Positions 35,269 through 42,754 of a stretch of DNA of 64,000 nucleotides are shown here, piece by piece. Below the pieces are notes generated by a model that had not been told where the DNA came from, made no database searches, and saw nothing but the letters and a program-made list of their open reading frames with translations. This DNA comes from an uncultured Phocaeicola sp. (GTDB taxonomy: Bacteria; Bacteroidota; Bacteroidia; Bacteroidales; Bacteroidaceae): the NCBI GenBank assembly GCA_948956705.1, contig CARCZS010000001.1, positions 62,001-126,000 of the forward strand, given 5' to 3'. A program made the position numbers and the translations under genes. Position 1 is the stretch's first letter. Each line of letters starts with the position of its first letter.

Positions 35269-37086
35269 ATGAAACGAATTATCTTTAATTTCTGCTTCGT
35301 ATGGCTGGCTGTTTCCGCTTTTGCCGGAAGTAAGGTAGTCGAAATGCGAAATTATGGTCTGGTACCGGACACACACGAGAATCTTTCACCCAAATTGCAG
35401 AAGGCGTTACAAGACATCAAGTCTCAAGTTGCTTTGGGTGATAAGGTCACTCTGCTTTTTGAATCCGGACGTTACGATTTCCATCCTGAAGGGGCGGCTG
35501 TCCGTGAGTATTATATTTCCAATCATGATCAGGACAATCCGAAAACGGTAGGTTTCCCTTTGGAGGATTGGAAGGGGCTGACGGTGGACGGACAGGGTGC
35601 TGATTTTATCTTTCATGGGCGTATGCTTCCACTTTCTCTGCTTCGTTCAGAGAATTGTACTTTGCGTAATTTCAGCATAGATTTTGAGACTCCTCATATT
35701 GCTCAGGTCAAGATATTGGAAAGCGGAGAGGAGGGAATTACTTTTGAACCTGCCGCATGGGTGAAATGCCGTATCAATGAGAAAGGTTTTTTCGAAGCAT
35801 ACGGTGAAGGCTGGTCCAGTGCTCCCCAGGGAGGGATTGCTTTTGAAGAAAAGACAAAGCGTCTGGTATACCGCACCAGTGACTTATGGTGTCCTATGGA
35901 AGGATTGAAGGAAATCTCTCCACGTGTCTACCATGCTCCTCAATGGAAAGACGCCCGGTTGAAACCGGGGACAGTGGTGGCTCTTCGTACTTATTATCGT
36001 CCTGCTCCGGGTATATTCTTGTCCAATGATAAAGACACCCGTTTGCAGAATGTGAAAGTGCATTATGCCGAAGGTATGGGACTGCTGGCCCAGTTATGTG
36101 AAAATATCACGTTGGATGAATTCAGCGTTTGTCTTCGTGGCGATAAGGATCCGCGTTACTTTACCACGCAGGCGGATGCTACCCATTTCTCCAGTTGCCG
36201 GGGGAAGATTGATTCTCGCAACGGGTTGTATGAAGGAATGATGGATGATGCGATTAATGTACATGGTACTTATTTGAAAATCAAGCAACGCCTTGATGAC
36301 CATACGGTGATTGCCCGATACATGCATCCGCAAGCATACGGATTCGAGTGGGGCGTGAATGGCGATGAAGTACAATTTGTACGTTCCGCCACCATGGAAC
36401 TGACCGGTGGAAAGAACCGGGTGAAGGAAATCCTGCCCAATGACAAAGATACGGTGAAAGGTGCAAAAGAATATCGTATCACTTTTGCCGAGCCTTTGGA
36501 TGCGGAGATTACGGATAAAGAAGGTTTCGGCATTGAAAACCTGTCCTGGTGTCCGGAAGTTTATTTTGCGGATAATGTCATTCGTAACAACCGTGCACGC
36601 GGTACGCTGTTCAGCACTCCCCTGAAAACGGTGGTAGAGCGTAACCTGTTTGATCATACATCAGGAACAGCCATATTGCTGTGCGGTGATTGTAACGGCT
36701 GGTTTGAAACGGGAGCTTGCCGGAATGTGCTGATTCGTAACAATCGTTTTATCAACGCATTGACTAATATGTTCCAGTTTACGGAAGCTGTTATCTCTAT
36801 TTATCCGGAGATTCCCGATTTGGAGCATCAGAAAAAATATTTCCATGGTGGAAAAGGAGAAAAAGGAGTAGTGATTGAAGATAATTATTTTGAAACCTTT
36901 GACCGCCCTGTCCTTTTTGCAAAATCCATTGATGGATTGATCTTTAAAAACAATGTGATCCGCCAGAATACGGATTATCCGGCTTTTCATCATAACAAGT
37001 CCCGTTTCCGCTTGCTTCACACCCGGAATGTGAAGATAGAGAAGAATAATTTTGAGGATGGGGATGAGAGTATAGCAAGAGAATAG
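35269..37086 (+). CDS. GH110 alpha-1,3-galactosidase (blood group B-type)
   Basis: The 605-residue length equals the usual size of Bacteroides GH110 enzymes. A signal peptide (MKRIIFNFCFVWLAVSAFAG) is followed by a parallel beta-helix. The conserved MMDDAINVHGTY block holds two acidic residues at 326-327; catalytic aspartates of the family lie in this region. It removes alpha-1,3-linked galactose from blood-group-B or linear glycans, at the surface or in the periplasm. The gene is transcribed divergently from the golvesin/amidase-like gene; 82 bp separate the starts. Subtype A versus B (linear acceptance) cannot be read from the sequence. Confidence 0.92.
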   Translation: MKRIIFNFCFVWLAVSAFAGSKVVEMRNYGLVPDTHENLSPKLQKALQDIKSQVALGDKVTLLFESGRYDFHPEGAAVREYYISNHDQDNPKTVGFPLEDWKGLTVDGQGADFIFHGRMLPLSLLRSENCTLRNFSIDFETPHIAQVKILESGEEGITFEPAAWVKCRINEKGFFEAYGEGWSSAPQGGIAFEEKTKRLVYRTSDLWCPMEGLKEISPRVYHAPQWKDARLKPGTVVALRTYYRPAPGIFLSNDKDTRLQNVKVHYAEGMGLLAQLCENITLDEFSVCLRGDKDPRYFTTQADATHFSSCRGKIDSRNGLYEGMMDDAINVHGTYLKIKQRLDDHTVIARYMHPQAYGFEWGVNGDEVQFVRSATMELTGGKNRVKEILPNDKDTVKGAKEYRITFAEPLDAEITDKEGFGIENLSWCPEVYFADNVIRNNRARGTLFSTPLKTVVERNLFDHTSGTAILLCGDCNGWFETGACRNVLIRNNRFINALTNMFQFTEAVISIYPEIPDLEHQKKYFHGGKGEKGVVIEDNYFETFDRPVLFAKSIDGLIFKNNVIRQNTDYPAFHHNKSRFRLLHTRNVKIEKNNFEDGDESIARE

Positions 37087-37094
37087 ATACAAAT

Positions 37095-37139
37095 AACACT
37101 GATTATGCGGGTGAAAATACAATCCGCATAATCAGTGTT
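37095..37139. terminator. Bidirectional terminator between GH110 and acyltransferase genes
   Basis: A perfect 16-bp stem (AACACTGATTATGCGG at 37095-37110; its complement at 37124-37139) with a 13-nt loop separates convergent genes. The U-tract on the plus side is short (TTTTC). Confidence 0.85.
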
Positions 37140-37170
37140 TTCATATCTGAAGAACTACAAAACGGAAGGG

Positions 37171-37728
37171 TTATTCTACTTTTCCGATGCTGAAGTTTTC
37201 AGGATATTTGCCTTTGAAATTCTTATAATACAATTTGATTTCACGCATATCCTTGTCCAAATCACCGCTGGGATGTATTACCTTTTCGGCTGTGATGCAT
37301 TTCTTCTCGTAGTCGATAGCTACCAGAATAATAGGCAGACCGGCCCCTTGCGCAATATAGTAAAACCCTTTCTTCCAATTGGGATTGGCTTTGCGTGTTC
37401 CTTCCGGAGTGATAGCCAGATGGAATTTTTGACTCGATTTGGCAATCTTAATCATCTGGTCCACCAATGAAGTCTTGCGGCTACGGTCTACGGGAATCCC
37501 TCCCATCCAGCGGAAAATAGGGCCTAGAGGCCAGAAGAACCAGTCTTTTTTCATCATAAAACCGGTTTCGCGACCTATAGCTCCCATAAACAGTTTGCCT
37601 ATGAACAAATCCCAATTGGTGGTATGCGGTGCGGCACAGATAATATATTTGTCATAATCGGGAACGGATACTTTAGTCTTCCATCCCAATAGTTTGTAGT
37701 AGATAAAACCACAAATAGCTTTTTTCAT
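37171..37728 (-). CDS. 1-acyl-sn-glycerol-3-phosphate acyltransferase-like protein
   Basis: The 185-residue protein has the HX4D motif HTTNWD (about residues 35-40) and the ITPEGTRKA block (about 107-115), which bind acyl donor and phosphate. PlsC-type enzymes place the second acyl chain on glycerol phosphate, or acylate related lipids, at the inner membrane. It is shorter than typical PlsC (~245 aa) and lacks an N-terminal membrane helix. The acceptor may therefore differ from lysophosphatidate. It is 10 bp downstream of the small 82-aa gene. Confidence 0.88.
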   Translation of the reverse strand: MKKAICGFIYYKLLGWKTKVSVPDYDKYIICAAPHTTNWDLFIGKLFMGAIGRETGFMMKKDWFFWPLGPIFRWMGGIPVDRSRKTSLVDQMIKIAKSSQKFHLAITPEGTRKANPNWKKGFYYIAQGAGLPIILVAIDYEKKCITAEKVIHPSGDLDKDMREIKLYYKNFKGKYPENFSIGKVE

Positions 37729-37738
37729 TCCTTAAATC

Positions 37739-37987
37739 TTATGCTTTTGTAGCTTTAGCCAGTTCGTCTGCAACCACTTTTATTTCTTTGTTCAAATCCT
37801 CATTCAGTTTCTTGTAGAAACCTTTTACGTTACCCGGTTCAGTGTGACTGATGCGTATAATCAGTTTGATCACATTGTGTACAGAGTTGCAAACTACTTC
37901 ACGGTTAACACCTTCCATCAAACTGACTAAAAACAAATCACTTGCTATATTGGTTATTTTTTTCTTTAAATTTCTTCTACTTGCCAT
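37739..37987 (-). CDS. Small conserved-looking hypothetical protein (82 aa)
   Basis: The 82-residue basic, helical protein (MASRRNLKKKITNIASDLFL, ending ADELAKATKA) has no signal peptide or known motif. It lies 10 bp before the acyltransferase gene in what looks like a two-gene unit. The Lys/Arg-rich N-terminus could be nucleic-acid- or membrane-associated, but function is unknown. Confidence 0.75.
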   Translation of the reverse strand: MASRRNLKKKITNIASDLFLVSLMEGVNREVVCNSVHNVIKLIIRISHTEPGNVKGFYKKLNEDLNKEIKVVADELAKATKA

Positions 37988-38137
37988 AAATGTAATGTTT
38001 TAAGTTAATACATAATTCTAAATTCGCGGTAAAGGTAATATTTTTATTTGTATACGTTTTCATATTTGCGAAAAAAGAACGAAATTTGCACATGAATTAT
38101 AAATGAAATTATACACCTTTAAATAGAATAATAGAAT

Positions 38138-39781
38138 ATGACTAAAAGTGCATTACAAATTGCCAGAGCTGCTTATCAGCCCAAACTTCCTAAAGCGTTG
38201 AAAGGCGCTGTAAAAGTAAAGGAAGGTGAACCTACACAGTCAGTTGCTGACCAGGAAGCTATCAAAGCCTTGTTCCCTAACACTTACGGCATGCCGTTGA
38301 TTCAGTTCGTTGAAGGCGAAGCTGTCAATATGCCTGCCATCAACGTAGGTGTCATCTTGTCTGGTGGACAGGCTCCCGGCGGACACAATGTTATTTCCGG
38401 TTTGTTCGACGGTATCAAAGCATTGAACAAGGACAGCAAACTGTATGGTTTCATTCTGGGCCCCGGTGGTTTGGTAGACCATAATTATATGGAACTGACT
38501 TCCGATATTATCGACGAATACCGCAATACCGGTGGTTTCGATATCATCGGTTCGGGACGTACCAAACTGGAAAAGGTAGAACAGTTTGATAAAGGTCTGG
38601 AAATCATCAAGGAATTGGGCATCAAGGCATTGGTAATTATCGGTGGTGATGACTCAAACACAAACGCTTGTGTATTGGCAGAATACTATGCTGCGAAGAA
38701 CTGCGGTGTTCAGGTTATCGGTTGTCCGAAGACTATCGACGGTGACTTGAAGAACGAGATGATTGAAACTTCTTTCGGTTTTGATACGGCTTGTAAGACT
38801 TACTCTGAAGTAATCGGTAACATTCAGCGTGACTGTAACTCTGCCCGCAAATACTGGCACTTTATCAAGCTGATGGGACGTTCGGCTTCTCATATCGCTT
38901 TGGAATGTGCTTTGCAGGTTCAACCTAACGTATGTATCGTTTCAGAAGAAGTGGAAGAGAAGAACATGTCATTGGATGATGTGGTTACTTACATTGCTCA
39001 GGTGGTGGCTAACCGTGCCGCACAAGGCAATAACTTCGGTACAGTGTTGATACCTGAAGGTTTGATCGAATTCATCCCCGCAATGAAGAGATTGATCGCT
39101 GAATTGAACGACTTCCTGGCTGCTAACGCATCAGAGTTCGCATTGATCAAGAAATCTCACCAACGTGAATATATCATCTCCAAGCTTTCTAAGGAAAACT
39201 CGGAAATCTATGCTTCTCTGCCCGAAGGCGTTGCACGTCAGCTTACTTTGGATCGTGACCCGCACGGAAACGTACAGGTATCACTGATTGAAACAGAAAA
39301 GCTGTTGTCTGATATGGTAGCCGTTAAATTGGCTCAGTGGAAAGAAGAAGGCAAGTATGTAGGTAAATTTGCCGCTCAGCATCACTTCTTCGGTTACGAA
39401 GGCCGTTGCGCTGCTCCGTCAAACTTCGATGCTGACTATTGCTACTCGTTGGGTTACACCGCTTCTATGTTGATTGCCAACGGCAAGACCGGTTATATGT
39501 CTTCTGTACGTAACACTACTGCTCCTGCCGAAGAATGGATTGCAGGTGGTGTGCCTATCACAATGATGATGAACATGGAACGTCGTCACGGTGAAATGAA
39601 ACCGGTTATCCAGAAAGCGTTGGTAAAATTGGACGGTGCTCCTTTCAAGGCGTTCGCCGCACAGCGTGAACGTTGGGCTATTGAAACAGACTATGTATAT
39701 CCGGGTCCTATCCAGTACTTCGGTCCTACAGAAGTTTGTGACCAGGCAACCAAGACATTGCAGTTGGAACAAGGAAAATAA
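38138..39781 (+). CDS. pfp: PPi-dependent phosphofructokinase
   Basis: The 547-residue length and motifs fit the long PFP class: [13 protein letters not shown] (about 74), [11 protein letters not shown] (about 168-178; GGDD is the PPi-type signature) and [11 protein letters not shown] (about 196). The enzyme interconverts fructose-6-phosphate and fructose-1,6-bisphosphate with PPi instead of ATP and is reversible. It is in the cytoplasm. It is a single-gene unit bounded downstream by a strong terminator. With hppA in this window it forms a PPi-based energy-saving pair. Confidence 0.95.
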   Translation: MTKSALQIARAAYQPKLPKALKGAVKVKEGEPTQSVADQEAIKALFPNTYGMPLIQFVEGEAVNMPAINVGVILSGGQAPGGHNVISGLFDGIKALNKDSKLYGFILGPGGLVDHNYMELTSDIIDEYRNTGGFDIIGSGRTKLEKVEQFDKGLEIIKELGIKALVIIGGDDSNTNACVLAEYYAAKNCGVQVIGCPKTIDGDLKNEMIETSFGFDTACKTYSEVIGNIQRDCNSARKYWHFIKLMGRSASHIALECALQVQPNVCIVSEEVEEKNMSLDDVVTYIAQVVANRAAQGNNFGTVLIPEGLIEFIPAMKRLIAELNDFLAANASEFALIKKSHQREYIISKLSKENSEIYASLPEGVARQLTLDRDPHGNVQVSLIETEKLLSDMVAVKLAQWKEEGKYVGKFAAQHHFFGYEGRCAAPSNFDADYCYSLGYTASMLIANGKTGYMSSVRNTTAPAEEWIAGGVPITMMMNMERRHGEMKPVIQKALVKLDGAPFKAFAAQRERWAIETDYVYPGPIQYFGPTEVCDQATKTLQLEQGK

Positions 39782-39810
39782 TTTTTTCTTATTTCTATAA
39801 AGCATAAAGG

Positions 39811-39860
39811 AAACCCATCGGGGCTGATTGTAAAACCATTCTCCCGATGGGTTTTATTGC
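39811..39860 (+). terminator. Terminator after pfp
   Basis: Stem arms AAACCCATCGGG (39811-39822) and CCCGATGGGTTT (39843-39854), 20-nt loop, followed by TATT. GC-rich stem, modest U-tract. Confidence 0.75.
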
Positions 39861-39906
39861 ATAGTATGTGGGAATAGGTAAGGTAAAAACAGCTAAATAG
39901 GATAAA

Positions 39907-40773
39907 ATGGTAAGAGCGAAAAGCACACGTCCTGCCCCTGTTAAAAAAAAGGCAGTCGCGAAACCTGTCCGCCGGACCACACAGCGGAAGGCGAAAAAGA
40001 AACCGCAAAGAGAGATGCCGTCATGGCTTCGGTATGTCATTGCGGGGATTATTGCTTTTTTATTCCTTGCCGCTTTCTTTTATTTCTTTATCCGTCCTTA
40101 CTCTTACCGTTGGAAGCCTTGCTATGGTTTTAAAGCATACGGTGTATGTATGCCCTCAGGTTTTCATGTGCATGGCATTGATGTTTCCCATTATCAAGGA
40201 AACATAGACTGGAAAATGCTGACCCAGACCCGACAGGGAAAATTTCCTATTCATTTTGTCTTTATGAAAGCTTCGGAAGGAGGCGATTATGGGGACAAGG
40301 CTTTTAGCTCCAATTTTGATTCGGCGAAAACATATGGGTTTATCCGTGGGGCTTATCATTTTTACAATCCGAAGACAGATCCTGTCCGTCAGGCCGATTT
40401 TTTTATCAATTCCGTCAAGCTGGATTCAGGTGACCTTCCTCCTGTGCTCGATATTGAGAAGAGGGGAAAGGATGAGAATCAGCTCCGTCGTGACCTTAAA
40501 CTGTGGCTTGACAAAATAGAACAGCACTACAAAGTGAAGCCTATTCTTTATACTTCTTATAAGTTTAAAACGCGTTATCTGAATGATTCGGTCTTCAATT
40601 CTTATCCTTACTGGATAGCTCATTATTATGTAGACTCGGTGGAATACAGGGGGGAGTGGAAATTCTGGCAGCATACGGATGTGGGTACGTTGCCGGGTAT
40701 TCGTGAGAAGGTGGATTTGAATATTTTCAACGGTTCGTTGGAAGAATTGCAATTAATGACCATAAAGAAATAA
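39907..40773 (+). CDS. Membrane-anchored GH25 muramidase (lysozyme family)
   Basis: The 288-residue protein has a Lys/Arg/Pro-rich N-terminal tail (1-38) and one transmembrane helix (about 40-62, WLRYVIAGIIAFLFLAAFFY). The GH25 domain begins GIDVSHYQGNIDW (about 95) and has FMKASEGGDYGDKA (about 119) plus the catalytic PPVLDIEKRG (about 178). It cleaves the beta-1,4 link between MurNAc and GlcNAc. The topology places the enzyme in the periplasm. It is probably involved in peptidoglycan remodelling; no toxin or secretion partner is nearby. Confidence 0.9.
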   Translation: MVRAKSTRPAPVKKKAVAKPVRRTTQRKAKKKPQREMPSWLRYVIAGIIAFLFLAAFFYFFIRPYSYRWKPCYGFKAYGVCMPSGFHVHGIDVSHYQGNIDWKMLTQTRQGKFPIHFVFMKASEGGDYGDKAFSSNFDSAKTYGFIRGAYHFYNPKTDPVRQADFFINSVKLDSGDLPPVLDIEKRGKDENQLRRDLKLWLDKIEQHYKVKPILYTSYKFKTRYLNDSVFNSYPYWIAHYYVDSVEYRGEWKFWQHTDVGTLPGIREKVDLNIFNGSLEELQLMTIKK

Positions 40774-40806
40774 GGGAACTGTGCCTGAGGTTCCGAAAAC
40801 TTTGTT

Positions 40807-40814
40807 TATATTTG
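40807..40814 (+). promoter_or_regulatory. -7 element overlapping the yccF start region
   Basis: TATATTTG fits TAnnTTTG and lies 5 bp before the yccF ATG, so transcription would start at or near the first codon. No convincing -33 element. Confidence 0.35.
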
Positions 40815-40818
40815 CTTT

Positions 40819-41187
40819 ATGAACTTACTGCTCAATATTATTTGGCTGATTTGCGGCGGATTTCTGATCTGCGTGGAATATATTGTTTCCAGCCTGTTGC
40901 TGATGATTACTATCGTCGGCATTCCTTTCGGTTTCCAGACTTTGAAGTTGTCTATGCTGGCTCTTTGTCCTTTTGGGCGGGAAATACGCAGTTGTCCCGG
41001 TGATGGTGGATGTCTCAGTGTGTTGATGAATATCATCTGGATACTTGTAGGTGGAATCTGGATCAGCCTCTCTCATCTGGCATTCGGGGTGTTGCTTTGC
41101 ATCACTGTCATCGGCATTCCATTCGGACTGCAACATTTCAAGCTGGCGGGCTTGGCACTTACTCCTTTTGGAAAGGAGATTGTATAA
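40819..41187 (+). CDS. YccF domain protein
   Basis: The 122-residue protein consists of two tandem copies of the short YccF unit: IIWLICGGFLICVEYIVSS and IVGIPFGFQTLKLSMLALCP, then IIWILVGGIWISLSHLAFGV and VIGIPFGLQHFKLAGLALTP. It is an inner-membrane protein with four hydrophobic segments. The function of the family is unknown. It lies 45 bp after the GH25 gene and may have its own -7 element. Confidence 0.9.
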   Translation: MNLLLNIIWLICGGFLICVEYIVSSLLLMITIVGIPFGFQTLKLSMLALCPFGREIRSCPGDGGCLSVLMNIIWILVGGIWISLSHLAFGVLLCITVIGIPFGLQHFKLAGLALTPFGKEIV

Positions 41188-41407
41188 TAAATATAATACC
41201 GTATGGTCGTTTGGTCACTTTGGATAAAATGCAGCGTCCTACGTGCGTTTGTCACCGCTTGATTCCGGTTCTAATTTTCAGGGAAGAAGAACAAAAGGAC
41301 AAAAGAGAGAAAATCCGTTCTTTTGTCCTCGAATAAATCAATGCACATCCTGCGTGGTTGGTGGCAATTCCGTCTTTATCGCGTCTTTGCCATACTTGAA
41401 AATGGTA
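41188..41407. other. Intergenic region with one hairpin
   Basis: A 10-bp hairpin (AGGACAAAAG at 41296-41305, CTTTTGTCCT at 41320-41329) lies between convergent yccF and prmA. It may serve as a terminator but lacks a long U-tract. Nothing else was recognised here. Confidence 0.5.
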
Positions 41408-42253
41408 TTATTTCATGATGAATTTCACAGCTGCCCAGTTGTTCTTTTCCCGATGATGTACGAACTCCATTCCCAGACTCTCCGCTTTTTCGCGGATAAA
41501 AGGAATATCCTGTATATAGAATCCACTCATAAATATTTCCGAACCCGGATGCATACAGGCGGCATAATGGGGAAGGTCTGCCAGAAGAATATTCCGGTTA
41601 ATGTTGGCAATAATCACATCAAACGCTTTGCGCCCTTTCAGCAGATTGGCGTCACCCAGTTCCACTGTAATGTTATGGATATGGTTCAGTGCAATGTTGT
41701 CTTTTGAATTGTTGACGCACCAGTCGTCAATGTCGATGGCTGTCACAGGATTGGCTCCTCGCATGGAGGCAAGGATGGCAAGAATAGAAGTGCCGCATCC
41801 CATATCCAGGACTGATTTTCCTTTCAGGTCGGCTTCTAACAGCTCGCTGATTATAGAGCTGGTCGTTTCATGATGCCCTGTGCCGAAAGCCATTTGCGGG
41901 TCAATCAGAATTTCATACTCAGTTTTCGGAGTGTCTTTGTGGAACGTGCTGTGAATGCAGCAACGGTCACCTATGACGATGGGTTGAAAGAAGTTTTTCT
42001 CCCATTCTTCATTCCAGTTTTTGTCTTCGGCTTCCTTTATGGTGTATTCTATCCGGGTGTCAGGTAAAGGGAAGTTCACAACCATTTCTTTCAGTGCTTC
42101 CTCGTCAAAGAGAGTTTGCTGGATATAGGCCTGTATTCCCCCTTCACATTCTACAAAACTTTCAAATCCTATTTCTCCGGCCAATGCGGACACTACATCA
42201 TTCACTGTTTCATTACAGGGATGTGTTGTAAAGGTTACTTCTAAATATTTCAT
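41408..42253 (-). CDS. prmA: Ribosomal protein L11 methyltransferase
   Basis: The 281-residue class I methyltransferase has the SAM-binding motif VLDMGCGTSILAILA (about 144-158), the N-terminal L11-recognition domain and the PrmA-specific DPQMAFGTGHHETT (about 117-130). It trimethylates ribosomal protein L11 in the cytoplasm. It is 10 bp downstream of the glutaredoxin-like gene, so the two probably form an operon. Confidence 0.95.
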   Translation of the reverse strand: MKYLEVTFTTHPCNETVNDVVSALAGEIGFESFVECEGGIQAYIQQTLFDEEALKEMVVNFPLPDTRIEYTIKEAEDKNWNEEWEKNFFQPIVIGDRCCIHSTFHKDTPKTEYEILIDPQMAFGTGHHETTSSIISELLEADLKGKSVLDMGCGTSILAILASMRGANPVTAIDIDDWCVNNSKDNIALNHIHNITVELGDANLLKGRKAFDVIIANINRNILLADLPHYAACMHPGSEIFMSGFYIQDIPFIREKAESLGMEFVHHREKNNWAAVKFIMK

Positions 42254-42263
42254 ATCTTTTCGT

Positions 42264-42524
42264 TTATTCTATCACTTTACGGAGCAATGCCTCCATCTCA
42301 TTTTTGAAGATGCCCGCTTCATGCACTTTCACCCCGTCCACATAGAACGTGGGAACGTAATAATAGTCGTATTGGTCGGCTATATCAGGATGTTGGGTTT
42401 CTTCTATCATTTCTATTTCTATAGGTTGGAATTCAGGATATTCTGCTTTCAGTTCTTCAATATAGCGCAGTGCTTTTTTGCAGAACGGGCATCTTTCCTG
42501 ATAAAATAATTTCACTGGTTTCAT
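42264..42524 (-). CDS. Glutaredoxin/thioredoxin-like protein
   Basis: The 86-residue protein has the redox motif CPFC in KLFYQERCPFCKKALRYIEE (residues 5-24) and a cis-Pro loop near VPTFYVDG. It is a small thiol-disulfide protein of the cytoplasm. It precedes prmA by 10 bp and is transcribed from a good promoter. Confidence 0.9.
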   Translation of the reverse strand: MKPVKLFYQERCPFCKKALRYIEELKAEYPEFQPIEIEMIEETQHPDIADQYDYYYVPTFYVDGVKVHEAGIFKNEMEALLRKVIE

Positions 42525-42549
42525 ACGATTGTTGGTTTAAGGATGATGA

Positions 42550-42580
42550 CAAAGATAATTTCTTTTCATTACTTTCACAA
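42550..42580 (-). promoter_or_regulatory. Promoter for glutaredoxin-like gene and prmA
   Basis: -7 TATCTTTG on the minus strand (42550-42557) and TTG (42578-42580) 20 bp upstream fit the Bacteroides consensus. Transcription would begin about 20 bp before the ATG. Confidence 0.6.
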
Positions 42581-42637
42581 ACAAACCTTCCGTCTTTTTG
42601 TTTCAGACTTGTGCTCTCATTGCAATGTTAGATGCAA

Positions 42638-42656
42638 TTATGCCCTCATGCCCTCA
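42638..42656. repeat. Left 19-bp inverted repeat flanking the vapE-HU module
   Basis: TTATGCCCTCATGCCCTCA is the exact reverse complement of 45989-46007. It contains two GAGGGCAT copies (in reverse). A direct-orientation core, TTTATAATGAACAGGTTAT (42673-42691), follows. A near-identical core, with one inserted base and two changes, lies on the right flank at 45960-45979. Confidence 0.75.
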
Positions 42657-42703
42657 TTTGTGAGGTAATTTGTTTATAATGAACAGGTTATTTGTGATGG
42701 TAG

Positions 42704-42744
42704 CATAGAAGAGTATGAGGGCATTGCCCTCATACTCTTCTATG
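42704..42744. repeat. Perfect 41-nt palindrome downstream of vapE
   Basis: Two exact 20-nt arms (beginning CATAGAAGAGTATGAGGGCA) are separated by a single T. The central part again contains GAGGGCA/TGCCCTC. It sits 10 bp past the vapE stop codon. With a one-base loop it could act as a cruciform, protein-binding site or terminator stem; no strong U-tract follows on the minus strand. Confidence 0.8.
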
Positions 42745-42754
42745 GTAAAATAAA

